Positions 44,810-53,709 of a stretch of 64,000 bases of DNA are shown piece by piece (the stretch's first letter is position 1; every line of letters begins with the position of its first letter). The DNA is from CAWEPK01 sp963835595 (lineage in GTDB: Bacteria > Desulfobacterota > Syntrophorhabdia > Syntrophorhabdales > WCHB1-27), in contig CAWIGL010000001.1 of the NCBI GenBank assembly GCA_963835595.1, forward strand, positions 62,001-126,000, read 5' to 3'. The notes beneath the pieces are model-generated. The model was not told the origin of the DNA, made no database searches, and saw only the letters and a program-made list of their open reading frames with translations. The translations under genes and the position numbers were made by a program.

Positions 44810-46117
44810 ATGGAATACTGGAACAAGTACACGGAGACCTTGCCCAGGGAAAAGCTGAACAAGGTGGAGTTTGGGCATTTTAAGAACCTTTTCGCCTTCG
44901 CCAAGGTCAACTCCAAGCTGTACCAGTCAAAGCTGAAGGGCATCGAGGCAGGCGACATCAAGACCTACGACGACATCAAGAAGGTGCCGTTCACGTACAA
45001 GGAAGAGCTGCGCAAATGGCAGGAGAACGTCGATCCCTTCCCATACGGCGGGCTTCTGGGCATCCCCATCGAGCAGGTCTCGTCGTTCAGGCAGACGAGC
45101 GGGACGACGGGCAGGCCCGTCTACGTGCCCGAATCCTACGAAAGCTGGCAGTGGAGGATCGAATCGTGGTGCCACATACTCTGGATGGCGGGGTTCAGGC
45201 CGTGGCACAGGCTCTTCCTCCCCTTCGGGTACAACGTCTACGTCGCCTTCTGGGAGGCCCACTACGCTGCGGAAAAGCTGGGCTGCGAGGTGGTCCCCGG
45301 CGGCGCCCTCGACACGAAAGGCCGCGTCAACAAGATCATCGAGCTCAAAGCCAATGCTATGGCAGGGACGCCCACCTATATGCTCAACATCGCGCAGGAG
45401 GCGATGGCGATGGGGATAGACCCCAAGTCCTTCGGCATGGACCGCATGATAGGCGCAGGCGAGCCTCTGCCGGAGGCGACCCGCAAGCGCATCGAGGCGA
45501 CTTACGGCTGCAAGATGTTCGACCACATCGGCAGCACCGAGACGTGTGGCTTCGCGGGCATGTGCGAGGCCCAGAAAGGGCTGCACATCGTAGAGCCTTT
45601 CTTCCTCGTCGAGCTCCTCGACCGTGAGACGCTCTCGAAGGAAGTGGCCGTGGGAGAGCAGGGCGTCATAGTCATTACCCCGCTCGGCAGGAGGTCCTTC
45701 CCGGTGATACGCTTCAACACGAACGACGTGGCTATCAAGGGGCCGTCCGAGTGCGAGTGTGGCAGGACGTCGCTCAAGCTCATGGAGATCGTCGGCAGGG
45801 TGGACGACATAAGGAAGATCAGGGGCGTTCTATTCTCGCCGAAGACGGTCGAGCAGCTCATCAGGTCTGAGTTCCCGGAGATAGTCGAGTACGAGATAGT
45901 GGTGACCCGCGAGGACATCATGGACAATATCCTGCTGCGGATCGAGTGCGGCCCCAAGGTGGCCGCAGCCGAGGCACAGGAGATAGGCAAGAAGCTCGCC
46001 GAAAGGCACAAGATAAAGACGAACCTGTCGTGCAAGGTGAAGGTCGAGCCGGAGGGCAGCCTGCCCAGATACGACCTGAAGGCGAAACGGTTCAAGGACA
46101 TGAGAGGTGACCACTAA
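44810..46117 (+). CDS. paaK: phenylacetate-CoA ligase family protein
   Basis: A 435-residue adenylate-forming enzyme. Motifs: QTSGTTGRPVYVPESY (phosphate loop), FDHIGSTETCGF (A5) and GRVDDIRKIRGVLFSP with the PaaK-type C-terminal end. The start at 44810 has AAGGGGGG upstream. It activates an aromatic or aliphatic acid with CoA; the exact acid is unknown. It overlaps the 49-residue gene as TAATG. Its last 53 codons are duplicated at 50193-50352. Confidence 0.88.
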   Translation: MEYWNKYTETLPREKLNKVEFGHFKNLFAFAKVNSKLYQSKLKGIEAGDIKTYDDIKKVPFTYKEELRKWQENVDPFPYGGLLGIPIEQVSSFRQTSGTTGRPVYVPESYESWQWRIESWCHILWMAGFRPWHRLFLPFGYNVYVAFWEAHYAAEKLGCEVVPGGALDTKGRVNKIIELKANAMAGTPTYMLNIAQEAMAMGIDPKSFGMDRMIGAGEPLPEATRKRIEATYGCKMFDHIGSTETCGFAGMCEAQKGLHIVEPFFLVELLDRETLSKEVAVGEQGVIVITPLGRRSFPVIRFNTNDVAIKGPSECECGRTSLKLMEIVGRVDDIRKIRGVLFSPKTVEQLIRSEFPEIVEYEIVVTREDIMDNILLRIECGPKVAAAEAQEIGKKLAERHKIKTNLSCKVKVEPEGSLPRYDLKAKRFKDMRGDH

Positions 46118-46266
46118 TGGACGAGATCAGGAAGGAGATCAAAAATATAGAAAAAAGTGCAGAGCGGATAAAGGCGCTGGCGGACGGGAATAACGCCCTC
46201 CTTAAAAACGCGTCGATCATTTTAACATTCGTCTACCTGCTCAATTTCTGCACCCCGGAAGGGTAA
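46117..46266 (+). CDS. 49-residue companion of the CoA ligase
   Basis: A 49-residue protein, start overlapping the ligase stop (TAATG). The first 27 residues are a charged helix (MDEIRKEIKNIEKSAERIKA); the end has a short hydrophobic part (IILTFVYLLNFCTP). A second copy exists at 50352-50501 with only conservative changes, and most base differences there are silent, so both are under protein-level constraint or were copied recently. Function unknown. Confidence 0.6.
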   Translation: MDEIRKEIKNIEKSAERIKALADGNNALLKNASIILTFVYLLNFCTPEG

Positions 46267-46526
46267 CCTGGGTGGGGGGGGACGGCTGCGTCTAAAGGCG
46301 CGCGGTATTGGGGCTTCCGCGCGCCCCTTCCAACCCCGTTGCATCGATCGGAGGGCGGGAACACTCGACGCCATTTTTCTCACCGGGATTCTTGCCGTCC
46401 TTCCGGCAAGCCTGGTCGGTAAGAATCCCGACGACGCAGCACGTTTTGAAGAGACTGTAGCAAGCAAGCACCAACGGGAAACGTTATAAGGCCTTTGGGC
46501 CTGCCGCTGTTCATCCCGCGATCCCT
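46267..46526. other. intergenic with hairpins between convergent genes
   Basis: GGGATTCTTGCC (46385-46396) pairs with GGTAAGAATCCC (46418-46429), and CTTGCCG/CGGCAAG form an inner stem. No gene seen. It probably ends both the ligase operon and the protease gene. Confidence 0.45.
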
Positions 46527-48286
46527 TCAGCGGACTACGACAAAAACCTTCCCCGTATTTCCGGTCCGGTGATCGAGCGCAAGGACCGAAATCCGATGCT
46601 TCGGCTGCAACTCGCCTGCAAGGTCCATGAACCCCTCAATCCCCTCGACTTGTTGCCCGTTGATCCCAAGAATCATGTCCCCGACCTCGAAGCCCGCCCG
46701 GCCGAAGGCCCCCTTGGGATCGACCCTGGTTATGACAACGCCCACATTCTGGTCCAGGCCGTACTTGTCTATCTCTTTGGGGTTAGGCGCCCTGACCTCC
46801 ACACCGAGGATTTCTTTCACGGCAACGGCCAGGGCCGCCCCGGCCTCTTTCTGGCTCCCGGCCGTGACTGTAAATACTTTCCTTTTACCATCCCTAATAA
46901 CCGTGACCTTCACCTGCTCGCCTGGAGGCGTCTCGGCCGTCTCATTGCGGAGGGCGGCGACATCGGGAATTTCCCTACCGCCATAGGCGATCACGACATC
47001 GTTCTTCATGAGACCCGCCTTGTCTGCGGGGCCTCCCTTGACGACGTCCTCGATCATGGCGCCCGTCATGGCGCCCGCATGGCTTTCTTTGGAAAGCTCC
47101 GGTGTCAGGTTCCTTATGCTTATCCCGAGCCAGCCTCTTTCGACCTTGCCGTTGAGAATCAGGGCATTGGCTACATAGACGGCCATTCTGCTAGGAATCG
47201 TAAAGCCTATCCCTTCGAAACCGCCTGACTCGGTCGCTATCGCGGCGTTGACGCCGATCACCCGGCCTTCGAGGTCGAGGAGGGGTCCGCCGCTGTTCCC
47301 GGGGTTCAGGGGGGCGTCCGATTGAAGGAAGTCCTCATAGGCCTCGGGATCGGTGATACCGGTTCTGTGCTTGGCGCTGACGATCCCCTGGGTAACGGTC
47401 TTTTCAAGGGCCCGGGGGCCCCTATCGCAACAACCCATTGCCCCACCTCGACCAGGTCCGAATCCGCGAAGGTCAGGTGAGGCAGGGGCCTGTCCGCCTT
47501 CACTTCGATGACTGCCAGATCCGTCTTCGCGTCGCCTCCTACCAGTTTGGCAGGCGGGCTTGTGCCGTCGGCCAGGGTCACCTGCATTTTTGTCGCCTTT
47601 CCGGCTACGTGATAATTAGTCAAAATATGGCCTTTGTCGTCGATGATCATCCCCGTCCCCAGACCGTGGACCTCCTGCTTGAATCGCTTCGGCATTTTCG
47701 GGATACCAAAGAACCGGCGGAAATTAGGGTCGTTTGCCAAGGGACCGAAAGGGTTTTCCACTTCCCGGCTTTCGGTGATCTCTATATAGACGACCGCAGG
47801 CATAGCCTGCTTCGCGATGCGTGTAACAGCCGTGCTCAGGTCTACAGGGCCGGATGCCTTCCCGGCCATCCTTATCGGAATCGATGATGATGCATCTGAG
47901 GAGTGCGATAAGGCGGCCTTGGCGCGGTCAAAGGCGCCGTTCAGTTCCTTCTCCGATTTGACCGCCTGCTTCTCGATCCGGTCCGCCAATCCGTTCAACC
48001 CCTGCCCGGCGTCGGCCAGCTCCTGTCTTGTATGTCCGACGGCCCTCTCCGCTTCATCCGCAAGCATCCGAGCGGCCTGTCTGACTTCGGATGTCGCCTT
48101 CCGGTAGTCCTTCGCCAGGAAGCTCTCCCGGGCCTTGTTGAGCTGCTCCGCCGCCGCGTGTCCGGGGGAAGGAGCTTGAGCTTTTTCGGGAGCCTGGGCG
48201 TACGTGCTGTTCGACAGGGCGAGTACTGCCCAAACAACAATCAGGGCAATGGTAACAAACAGGCGGTCGAGAGATTCAGGTTTCAT
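46527..48286 (-). CDS. HtrA/Deg-type serine protease with two PDZ domains, frameshifted
   Basis: About 585 residues. Signal or anchor at 1-30, then an unusual helical domain of about 110 residues (QLNKARESFLAKDYRKATSE, KQAVKSEKELNGAFDRAKAA). The trypsin-like domain has the full triad: HILTNYHVAG, DAKTDLAVIEV and LNPGNSGGPLLD. Two PDZ domains follow. The frame changes near 47418; restoring one missing base rejoins VVAIGAP to ALEKTVTQGIVSA. It degrades misfolded envelope proteins. AAGGAGG precedes the start. The break may be a sequence error in a GGGCCCCCGGGCCC run. Confidence 0.82.
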
Positions 48287-48626
48287 GGGGGTCCTCCTTA
48301 CGTAATCATAATGCTCGGGGACTGACTTTGCTTTAGAAAACAGTCGCTGCCTTATATCCGGTTTCTGTCTTGGTGAGCAATCGGATCAGGACTGTCGCGG
48401 GGTTTCAGGAATGCCGCTGTCTGGGGTAAACACGAGCATGGCTCTGCCCGGTCGGTCTTTCGCAACCCCCATCGACAAGATCTCCTAAAGAAGACATCCG
48501 ACGGTATTCATACGTCGAGACGTATCAACATGAACCGCCCCGCGTTGTAACTCTGTTCCTCTATGACTACACTATTTAAGGCAGCCTCCGAAGGAATGGC
48601 CGTGCAGAAGGCATACGGGAGGGAAG
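48287..48626. promoter_or_regulatory. divergent promoter region with palindrome
   Basis: 340 bases without a gene between the HtrA and phospholipase-D genes. ATACGTC-GA-GACGTAT (48510-48525, with matching outer TT/AA) is a 22-bp palindrome that could bind a shared regulator. Confidence 0.4.
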
Positions 48627-50015
48627 GTGTTCAAGCCTCATTTCATATCGTTGATCGTGCGCCTCTGCGCTCTTTGTTCCCTCCTGCCATGGGGATGCGC
48701 CACTTCCCTTCCCGACGTCTCGAAACTCGCGGCAGAAAACCGGACCAGTACCCCCTCAATCGTCGGCCCTCGCGGCGAGCTTTCTCCCCAGGCTGCGAAA
48801 TCGGTCATCGCCAAAAAGGGACCTGGAGAGGAAGCGCTCATAAAGAGCAACGCCTCTCTCATGGGGTCCCTGAGCGGCCATCCTTTGACTGCGGGCAACA
48901 GGGTGTCGCTGCTCGTAGACGGCCCCGCGACTTATGAGGCGATGCTGGAGGCCATATCGGCTGCGAAAGATCACATTAACTTCGAGACTTTCACGTTCAG
49001 CGACGACGAGATCGGCCGGAGATTTGCAGACGCTTTCATAGAGAAACAAAAGGAGGGCGTTCGGGTCAACCTCATCTACGACGCCATCGGCTCGTCGAGC
49101 ACGCCGGATGCTTTCTTCCAGTGTTTGAGGGAAAACGGTGTAAATGTGCTCGAATTCAACCCCATCGATCCGGCAAAGGCGCGGGGGAAGCTCCGCATCA
49201 TCCAGAGGGATCACCGAAAGGTCATGATCGTGGACGGCAAGATAGGCTTCACCGGAGGCGTGAACGTCAGTGACGTTTATTCTTCGAGCGTACCTTCCTT
49301 GCACGAGGCCACGGGCAAACCTAATGCAGGCTGGCGCGACACGGACTTACGGATCGAGGGGCCGGCGGTTGCCCAACTGCAAGAGCTTTTTCTCGATACA
49401 TGGCGTGAACAAAAAGGCCCCCGGCTTCCCGAGAGAAACTACTTCCCTCCCCTTGAGGCCAGAGGAGACGCCCTTGCCGAGGTCATAGGGAGCACTCCGG
49501 GAAGTGCCAACCGGCTCACCTTCGTCATGTACGTCGCCGCCTTCCAACATGCCTACTATTCGATCCATCTGACCAACCCCTATTTCGTGCCCGACCACCA
49601 GACGGTGAAGGCCCTCAGGAACGCCGCCCGCCGGGGGGTTGACGTAAAGATACTTCTGCCGAGCATCAGCGATTCCAGCCTTATCTTATACGCCGGCCGG
49701 TCACACTACGAGGACCTCCTGGAGGCGGGGGTGCGGGTATACGAGCGGCGAGACAGGATGGTCCACGCGAAAACAGCCACCGTCGACGGCGTCTGGTCCA
49801 CGGTGGGATCAACAAATATGGACCTCTGGAGCTTCCTTCGCGACAACGAGATCAACGTCATCGTGGTGGAAAAGAATTTCGCCAGGGAGGTGGAGCAGAT
49901 CTTCGAGAAGGACCTCGGGCGATCAAATGAGATCACCAAAGAGCAGTGGTCGCGCCGGCCCATTTCGGAAAAACTCAAAGAAACCTTCGCGAGACTCGTT
50001 TCACACTGGCTATAG
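48627..50015 (+). CDS. phospholipase D-like/cardiolipin synthase-like lipoprotein
   Basis: A 462-residue protein with two HKD motifs: QRDHRKVMIVDGKIGFTGG and MVHAKTATVDGVWSTVGSTN. The N-terminus is a lipoprotein signal (LCALCSLLPWGC). Proteins of this design exchange phosphatidyl groups to make cardiolipin, or act as outer-leaflet phospholipases. The start is GTG at 48627 with GGGAGGG upstream. It is divergent from the HtrA gene. Confidence 0.88.
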   Translation: MFKPHFISLIVRLCALCSLLPWGCATSLPDVSKLAAENRTSTPSIVGPRGELSPQAAKSVIAKKGPGEEALIKSNASLMGSLSGHPLTAGNRVSLLVDGPATYEAMLEAISAAKDHINFETFTFSDDEIGRRFADAFIEKQKEGVRVNLIYDAIGSSSTPDAFFQCLRENGVNVLEFNPIDPAKARGKLRIIQRDHRKVMIVDGKIGFTGGVNVSDVYSSSVPSLHEATGKPNAGWRDTDLRIEGPAVAQLQELFLDTWREQKGPRLPERNYFPPLEARGDALAEVIGSTPGSANRLTFVMYVAAFQHAYYSIHLTNPYFVPDHQTVKALRNAARRGVDVKILLPSISDSSLILYAGRSHYEDLLEAGVRVYERRDRMVHAKTATVDGVWSTVGSTNMDLWSFLRDNEINVIVVEKNFAREVEQIFEKDLGRSNEITKEQWSRRPISEKLKETFARLVSHWL

Positions 50016-50192
50016 AGCCTTTGCCGCTTTTCTCGGCACCTCGCGGCAGAGCTGCTTGTCTGCCGCACATGGCCGCTCTTGGTCCGGCCGGAACCGGCGT
50101 TGCCGGCAATCGATATGGTAGTGGCCGCCGTCTCATTTTCGTACCTTCGGGGCGATCATGAGCCATGAGCTGACCGCGCTCAAGCCCGCTAA

Positions 50193-50352
50193 CGTGGCCG
50201 CGGCCGAGGCACAGGAGATAGGCAAGAGGCTCGCCGAGAGGCACAAGATAAAGACGAACCTATCGTGCAAGGTAAAGGTCGAGCCGGAGGGCAGCCTGCC
50301 CAGATACGACCTGAAGGCGAAACGGTTCAAGGACATGAGAGGTGACCACTAA
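50193..50352 (+). pseudogene. paaK: duplicated 3' end of the phenylacetate-CoA ligase gene
   Basis: Fifty-three codons identical at almost every residue to the ligase C-terminus (AAAEAQEIGKRLAERHKIKT onward); homology begins abruptly at about 50193 and continues without break through the 49-residue gene to about 50490. No promoter or catalytic domain. It is part of a block that ends in repeat copy F. Confidence 0.82.
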
Positions 50353-50501
50353 TGGACGAGATCAGGAAGGAGATCAAAAATATAGAAAAAAGTGCAGAGC
50401 GGATAAAGGCGCTGGCGGACGGGAATAACGCGCTCCTCAAAAACGCGTCGATTATCCTGACGTTTGTCTATCTCCTCAAATTCTGCACCCCCGACGAGTA
50501 G
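50352..50501 (+). CDS. second copy of the 49-residue protein
   Basis: Same length and TAATG start as 46117-46266; differences are Asn-to-Lys in the hydrophobic end and the final two residues (DE for EG). Whether it is expressed without the ligase gene is doubtful, but an upstream in-frame ATG at 50158 could drive the fused tail and couple it. Confidence 0.5.
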   Translation: MDEIRKEIKNIEKSAERIKALADGNNALLKNASIILTFVYLLKFCTPDE

Positions 50502-50510
50502 CCGGGGGCG

Positions 50511-50638
50511 GGGGCCGGGATCTTTCCGCGCCTTTCGTGTCGTTTTCTCGGTCGCGAGTCCTCACATACCCAAAACGTATGCTCCGGCTCTCTTCCTCGA
50601 AAAGCAACGCGAAATCCATCGGAAATCTCTCCGGCCCC
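50511..50638 (+). repeat. GGCC-end dispersed repeat, copy F
   Basis: 128 bp, the best-formed copy: GGGGCCGGGATCTTTCCGCG at the left, CTCTCCGGCCCC at the right, central hairpin CATACCCAAAACGTATG. It begins ten bases after the stop of the second 49-residue gene, in sense orientation. Confidence 0.85.
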
Positions 50639-50816
50639 ATTCCATGTGCCAAGCCCAATGCTTCCCGCTCCTCGTTCTTTCTGGAATACAGCGCCACAAT
50701 GTTTTTCTGTCCCCGCAAAATGATAACCATAATACTTGGGGATGAAATAGACGGGGCTTGCGGAGAACACCCGGGGGCTGTATAATGAATGGCAGATCGA
50801 TCCGGTAGAGGAACAG

Positions 50817-51005
50817 ATGCCAAAAAAGAGCGCTATCGCAAGAGAAGACCTTGAACATTTGATCGAGACGAAGATCCTGGAGATACTCGGCGATCCTAAC
50901 GCGGGTCTGGACCTCAGGGAGGAATTCAAGGCCAAGCTTCGTGAGAGGCAGAGCAGAACGTCCCAAAGCGTCTCACATGAAGAGGTTTTGAAGGAGCTTG
51001 GCTGA
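50817..51005 (+). CDS. small hypothetical protein
   Basis: A 62-residue charged helical protein (IAREDLEHLIETKILEILGD). AGAGGAACAG precedes the ATG. It resembles small antitoxin or addiction-type regulators but no partner toxin is next to it. Its end is 17 bases before the REP transposase element. Confidence 0.5.
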   Translation: MPKKSAIAREDLEHLIETKILEILGDPNAGLDLREEFKAKLRERQSRTSQSVSHEEVLKELG

Positions 51006-51021
51006 CATAGCCTGAAGACAG

Positions 51022-51750
51022 AAAAGGGGACAGGCTACTTTTTTCACCTCACGCTCTTCTTCGCAGGTCTTCCTTTCCTTCTCATTGTCGACTCAAGCCC
51101 GAACTCCCTTGATACTCTCGCGGACCAGACAGCGCCCCCGAATGGTGCCTGCCGGTTGACGGACTTACGTAAACGGTCGAGTTCGTTATCCAGAAGAGAA
51201 GTATCTACATATTCGGCCCAGGCCTTGGGTCCATCAATAGGAGACTTGTCAAGCAGCCCCTCGCCATGACGCCCTAAAGCTTCGTTGTGAGACGACCACG
51301 GCCATTCCTTTGCCGATTTAACCATTTTGGCCCTCACCGGATTCCCCTCGATATATCTGAGCACCATAAGCAAATGGCTGTCCTCCTGTACCATGAAGCT
51401 CTTATACCTCCCCTGCCAAACGTGTCCGCTCGTCTCATAATGCCTGTGATACCGCCGGACATGGCTCGTCATCAACCATTGCATAAACTTGCTGAGATCG
51501 TTGCCCCTAGCGGGGATCACGACCATATGAAAATGATTCGGCATGATGCAATATCCATAGAGCTTAACAGGACATCTCTCCTTCGCCTCTTTGAGTAATT
51601 TTACAAAAGCCTGATAATCGCCATAATCATGGAAAACCTCACTCCTTGCATTTCCTCGATTGATGACATGGTAAACAACGTTGTTTTCTAATCCCCTTAT
51701 TATCCTAGGCATGGTCTACGCTTTCTTAAAAAAGTAGCCTGTCCCCGTTT
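51022..51750 (-). mobile_element. REP-associated transposase element with inverted ends
   Basis: The left end GGGGACAGGCTACTTTTTT (51026-51044) and right end AAAAAAGTAGCCTGTCCCC (51728-51746) are perfect inverted repeats enclosing a single Y1 transposase gene. Confidence 0.75.
51044..51712 (-). CDS. REP-associated tyrosine transposase (IS200/Y1 type)
   Basis: A 222-residue HUH-type transposase. The start is NVVYHVINRGNARSEVFHD; the metal-binding HUH motif is IMPNHFHMVV, and the catalytic Tyr lies in the VRRYHRHYETSGHVWQGRYK region. The gene stop overlaps the left inverted end by three bases. This family mobilises short palindromic REP units, and a matching unit exists at 52341-52430. Confidence 0.9.
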   Translation of the reverse strand: MPRIIRGLENNVVYHVINRGNARSEVFHDYGDYQAFVKLLKEAKERCPVKLYGYCIMPNHFHMVVIPARGNDLSKFMQWLMTSHVRRYHRHYETSGHVWQGRYKSFMVQEDSHLLMVLRYIEGNPVRAKMVKSAKEWPWSSHNEALGRHGEGLLDKSPIDGPKAWAEYVDTSLLDNELDRLRKSVNRQAPFGGAVWSARVSREFGLESTMRRKGRPAKKSVR

Positions 51751-51795
51751 CTTCCCTATTTCCTCCATTTCCATTCCTGGCCGGTCATATGGGGC

Positions 51796-52263
51796 TCAAC
51801 GATGTTTCTTGCGGCCAGAGCCGGGACCGAGTATCTTCGCCAACTTCTTCTGTGAGCAGGCCTCACACCAGTACTCGTCCCCTGATTGGGTGAAGGTGCT
51901 CGCGCTCAGTTTTATGATCCTACCGCAGATGGCACATCTGGTAGGCTCATAGGCCGGGGGGTTATCCAGCTTTTCGAAATTGTACTCGTTCGTCCCATAG
52001 TAAACATACATTTCCGCCTCGAACGCCTGCCGGCACTCGGGACAGTCCTTCCAGTGACCGGGGTGGTCTTCATTATGATGGTAACCGCAGAGCGTATAGT
52101 GATTGTGATTCCTGTGACAGCTATTCCGGGTGTAGGAAAATGGCACGTAGCTCGCTTCGTCATCACATATCCAGTTCCCGCAGCACTCCGTCTTCGTCAG
52201 CTTCTTTTTCTTCCCGCATAGACCGCACCTGGGTCGTTCGGTCTCTGGCTTTTTGTTACCCAT
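51796..52263 (-). CDS. cysteine-rich zinc-finger-like protein
   Basis: A 155-residue protein with at least five Cys/His groups: CGLCGKKKKLTKTECCG, a His-rich centre (CHRNHNHYTLCGYHHNEDH), CPECR, CAICGR and WCEAC. Several zinc sites are likely. The His-rich middle and the tandem knuckles suggest a DNA- or protein-binding adaptor, but no family is recognised. It lies between the REP transposase and the 90-bp REP unit and may be cargo of the same region. Confidence 0.6.
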   Translation of the reverse strand: MGNKKPETERPRCGLCGKKKKLTKTECCGNWICDDEASYVPFSYTRNSCHRNHNHYTLCGYHHNEDHPGHWKDCPECRQAFEAEMYVYYGTNEYNFEKLDNPPAYEPTRCAICGRIIKLSASTFTQSGDEYWCEACSQKKLAKILGPGSGRKKHR

Positions 52264-52340
52264 TTAATCTTACCTCCAGATAGGTTCTCCCAATGATGAG
52301 TATATGTCATGGATACCGGCCGAAAGTCAAGACAGCGAGG

Positions 52341-52430
52341 AAAAAGGGGACAGGCTACTTTTTTCACCTTCTTTTTATTGTCGTCTGGCATTGTTTATTC
52401 CCTCCCAAAAAAGTAGCCTGTCCCCTTTTT
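52341..52430. mobile_element. 90-bp non-autonomous REP/MITE unit
   Basis: Perfect 24-bp inverted repeats (core GGGGACAGGCTACTTTTTT at 52346-52364 and its complement at 52407-52425) flank about 42 bases. The ends equal those of the transposase element at 51022-51750. Confidence 0.8.
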
Positions 52431-52486
52431 CCTCCCAGGCCTGGAGGAGTCCGACGTAGTATCTTTCTACGCAGTAACCGATGCCG

Positions 52487-53233
52487 CTAGACTATTACGT
52501 TTTTTTCCACGAAGGCTAGCAGTCTCCCCGCCCCTGCCTCCAGCTCCTCGCTCCCGAACCCGCTTTGCCAGGCGCCGGGGCGGACGAGGTCGGATACGAC
52601 CAGGAAGGCCGCGGCCTTCAAGCCTTTATAGCTGCATACAGCGTAGAGGGAGGCAGTCTCCATATCGACGCCGAGGACGCCTTCTTGCGCGTATCGTGCG
52701 ACCTTGCCCGCCGTCTCCCTGTAGATGGCGTCCGTCGTCCAGACCGTCCCGGCAAGAAAGCCCGCATCGCGGGCCGATGCCTGCCGGTCGGCAGCCCACG
52801 GAGAGGCAACAAGGGCCTCATCTTCTTCGAGATAATGCCGAGAAACCCCGTCCTCACGGAGGGCGGCGGTCGCCAGGATGACGTCCCCCGGACGCGCGGC
52901 CTCGCTGATGCCGCCGCAATAGCCCCACATGCAGAGCTCGGAGACGCCGAAAGCGGCAAGCTCTTCGACGAGTGCAGCCAGCGCAGGCCCGCCTATCTGC
53001 GACCGCGCGAGCACCGCGCCGCCGCCCGCCGTCTTGTAAATCCGCCGGAACGGGAGCCACGCGGCAACGGGGGTCGCGCCGCTGCGGCGCACGAGGGCGG
53101 AGAGGTCGGCAGGCGTGAAGACGATCACTGCCCGCTGCGGCAGGCTGAGGTCTTCGGGACGCTTCTTTGTAAAGGCGAGTACGAGCTCTTTAGCGGCGAG
53201 TGCGGGCGGCGATGGGTCAAAAAGCCAACTCAT
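52487..53233 (-). CDS. nucleoside phosphorylase family protein
   Basis: A 248-residue PNP/UDP-family phosphorylase. The nucleoside/phosphate site is GVLGVDMETASLYAV, with the MWGYCGGISEAARPGDVIL segment before it. It would cleave a nucleoside with phosphate to base and ribose-1-phosphate. It overlaps the upstream HIT gene by 17 bases. Base specificity (uridine or purine) cannot be told. Confidence 0.85.
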   Translation of the reverse strand: MSWLFDPSPPALAAKELVLAFTKKRPEDLSLPQRAVIVFTPADLSALVRRSGATPVAAWLPFRRIYKTAGGGAVLARSQIGGPALAALVEELAAFGVSELCMWGYCGGISEAARPGDVILATAALREDGVSRHYLEEDEALVASPWAADRQASARDAGFLAGTVWTTDAIYRETAGKVARYAQEGVLGVDMETASLYAVCSYKGLKAAAFLVVSDLVRPGAWQSGFGSEELEAGAGRLLAFVEKNVIV

Positions 53234-53708
53234 GCACCTTTTCCTTGAGCTTCCTGTAAGACTCGTAAAGGTGCTCCGAGATGACCTTCGTCTCCCCTAT
53301 CGCAGGCATAAAATTGGTGTCGCCGACCCACCGCGGGACGACGTGGATGTGCAGGTGCTCTTCGAGGCCGGCGCCCGCCGCCTTACCCACGTTGATCCCT
53401 ATGTTCAGCCCCTGCGCGTTGAAGGACCCGCGCAAGGCGGACGAGACGAGGCGCACGAGGCCCATCATGTCGAGCATCTCCTCGTCGGTTATCTCCTCGA
53501 TCGAGCCCACGTGTCTTTCCGGCACGACCATGACGTGGCCGTTGGCGTAAGGGTAGCGGTTCATGACGGCGAATGCGCGCCCTTTCCTTACGAGCACGAG
53601 GGCGGATTCGTCGTCCTTCGGGTCGATGCACAGGAAACAGGGCTGCTTGCCCGTTTTTTGCGGTGCGCCTATATACTCCATCCTCCAGGGCGCCCATATG
53701 CGCTTCAT
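53217..53708 (-). CDS. HIT-family nucleotide hydrolase
   Basis: A 163-residue protein with the histidine triad HLHIHVVPRW and the N-terminal CFLC zinc-type pair. Members hydrolyse Ap4A or adenylylated compounds; the MKRIWAPWRMEYIG start is typical of the AP4A-phosphorylase-like group. It lies two bases from the HNH gene and overlaps the phosphorylase, so all three are one operon. Confidence 0.9.
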   Translation of the reverse strand: MKRIWAPWRMEYIGAPQKTGKQPCFLCIDPKDDESALVLVRKGRAFAVMNRYPYANGHVMVVPERHVGSIEEITDEEMLDMMGLVRLVSSALRGSFNAQGLNIGINVGKAAGAGLEEHLHIHVVPRWVGDTNFMPAIGETKVISEHLYESYRKLKEKVHELAF

Positions 53709-53709
53709 C

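Noticed and set aside
21769..50638. CRISPR array as an explanation for the repeats
   Set aside because: The copies are kilobases apart, about 128 bp long, in both orientations and without regular spacers; no cas genes are present.
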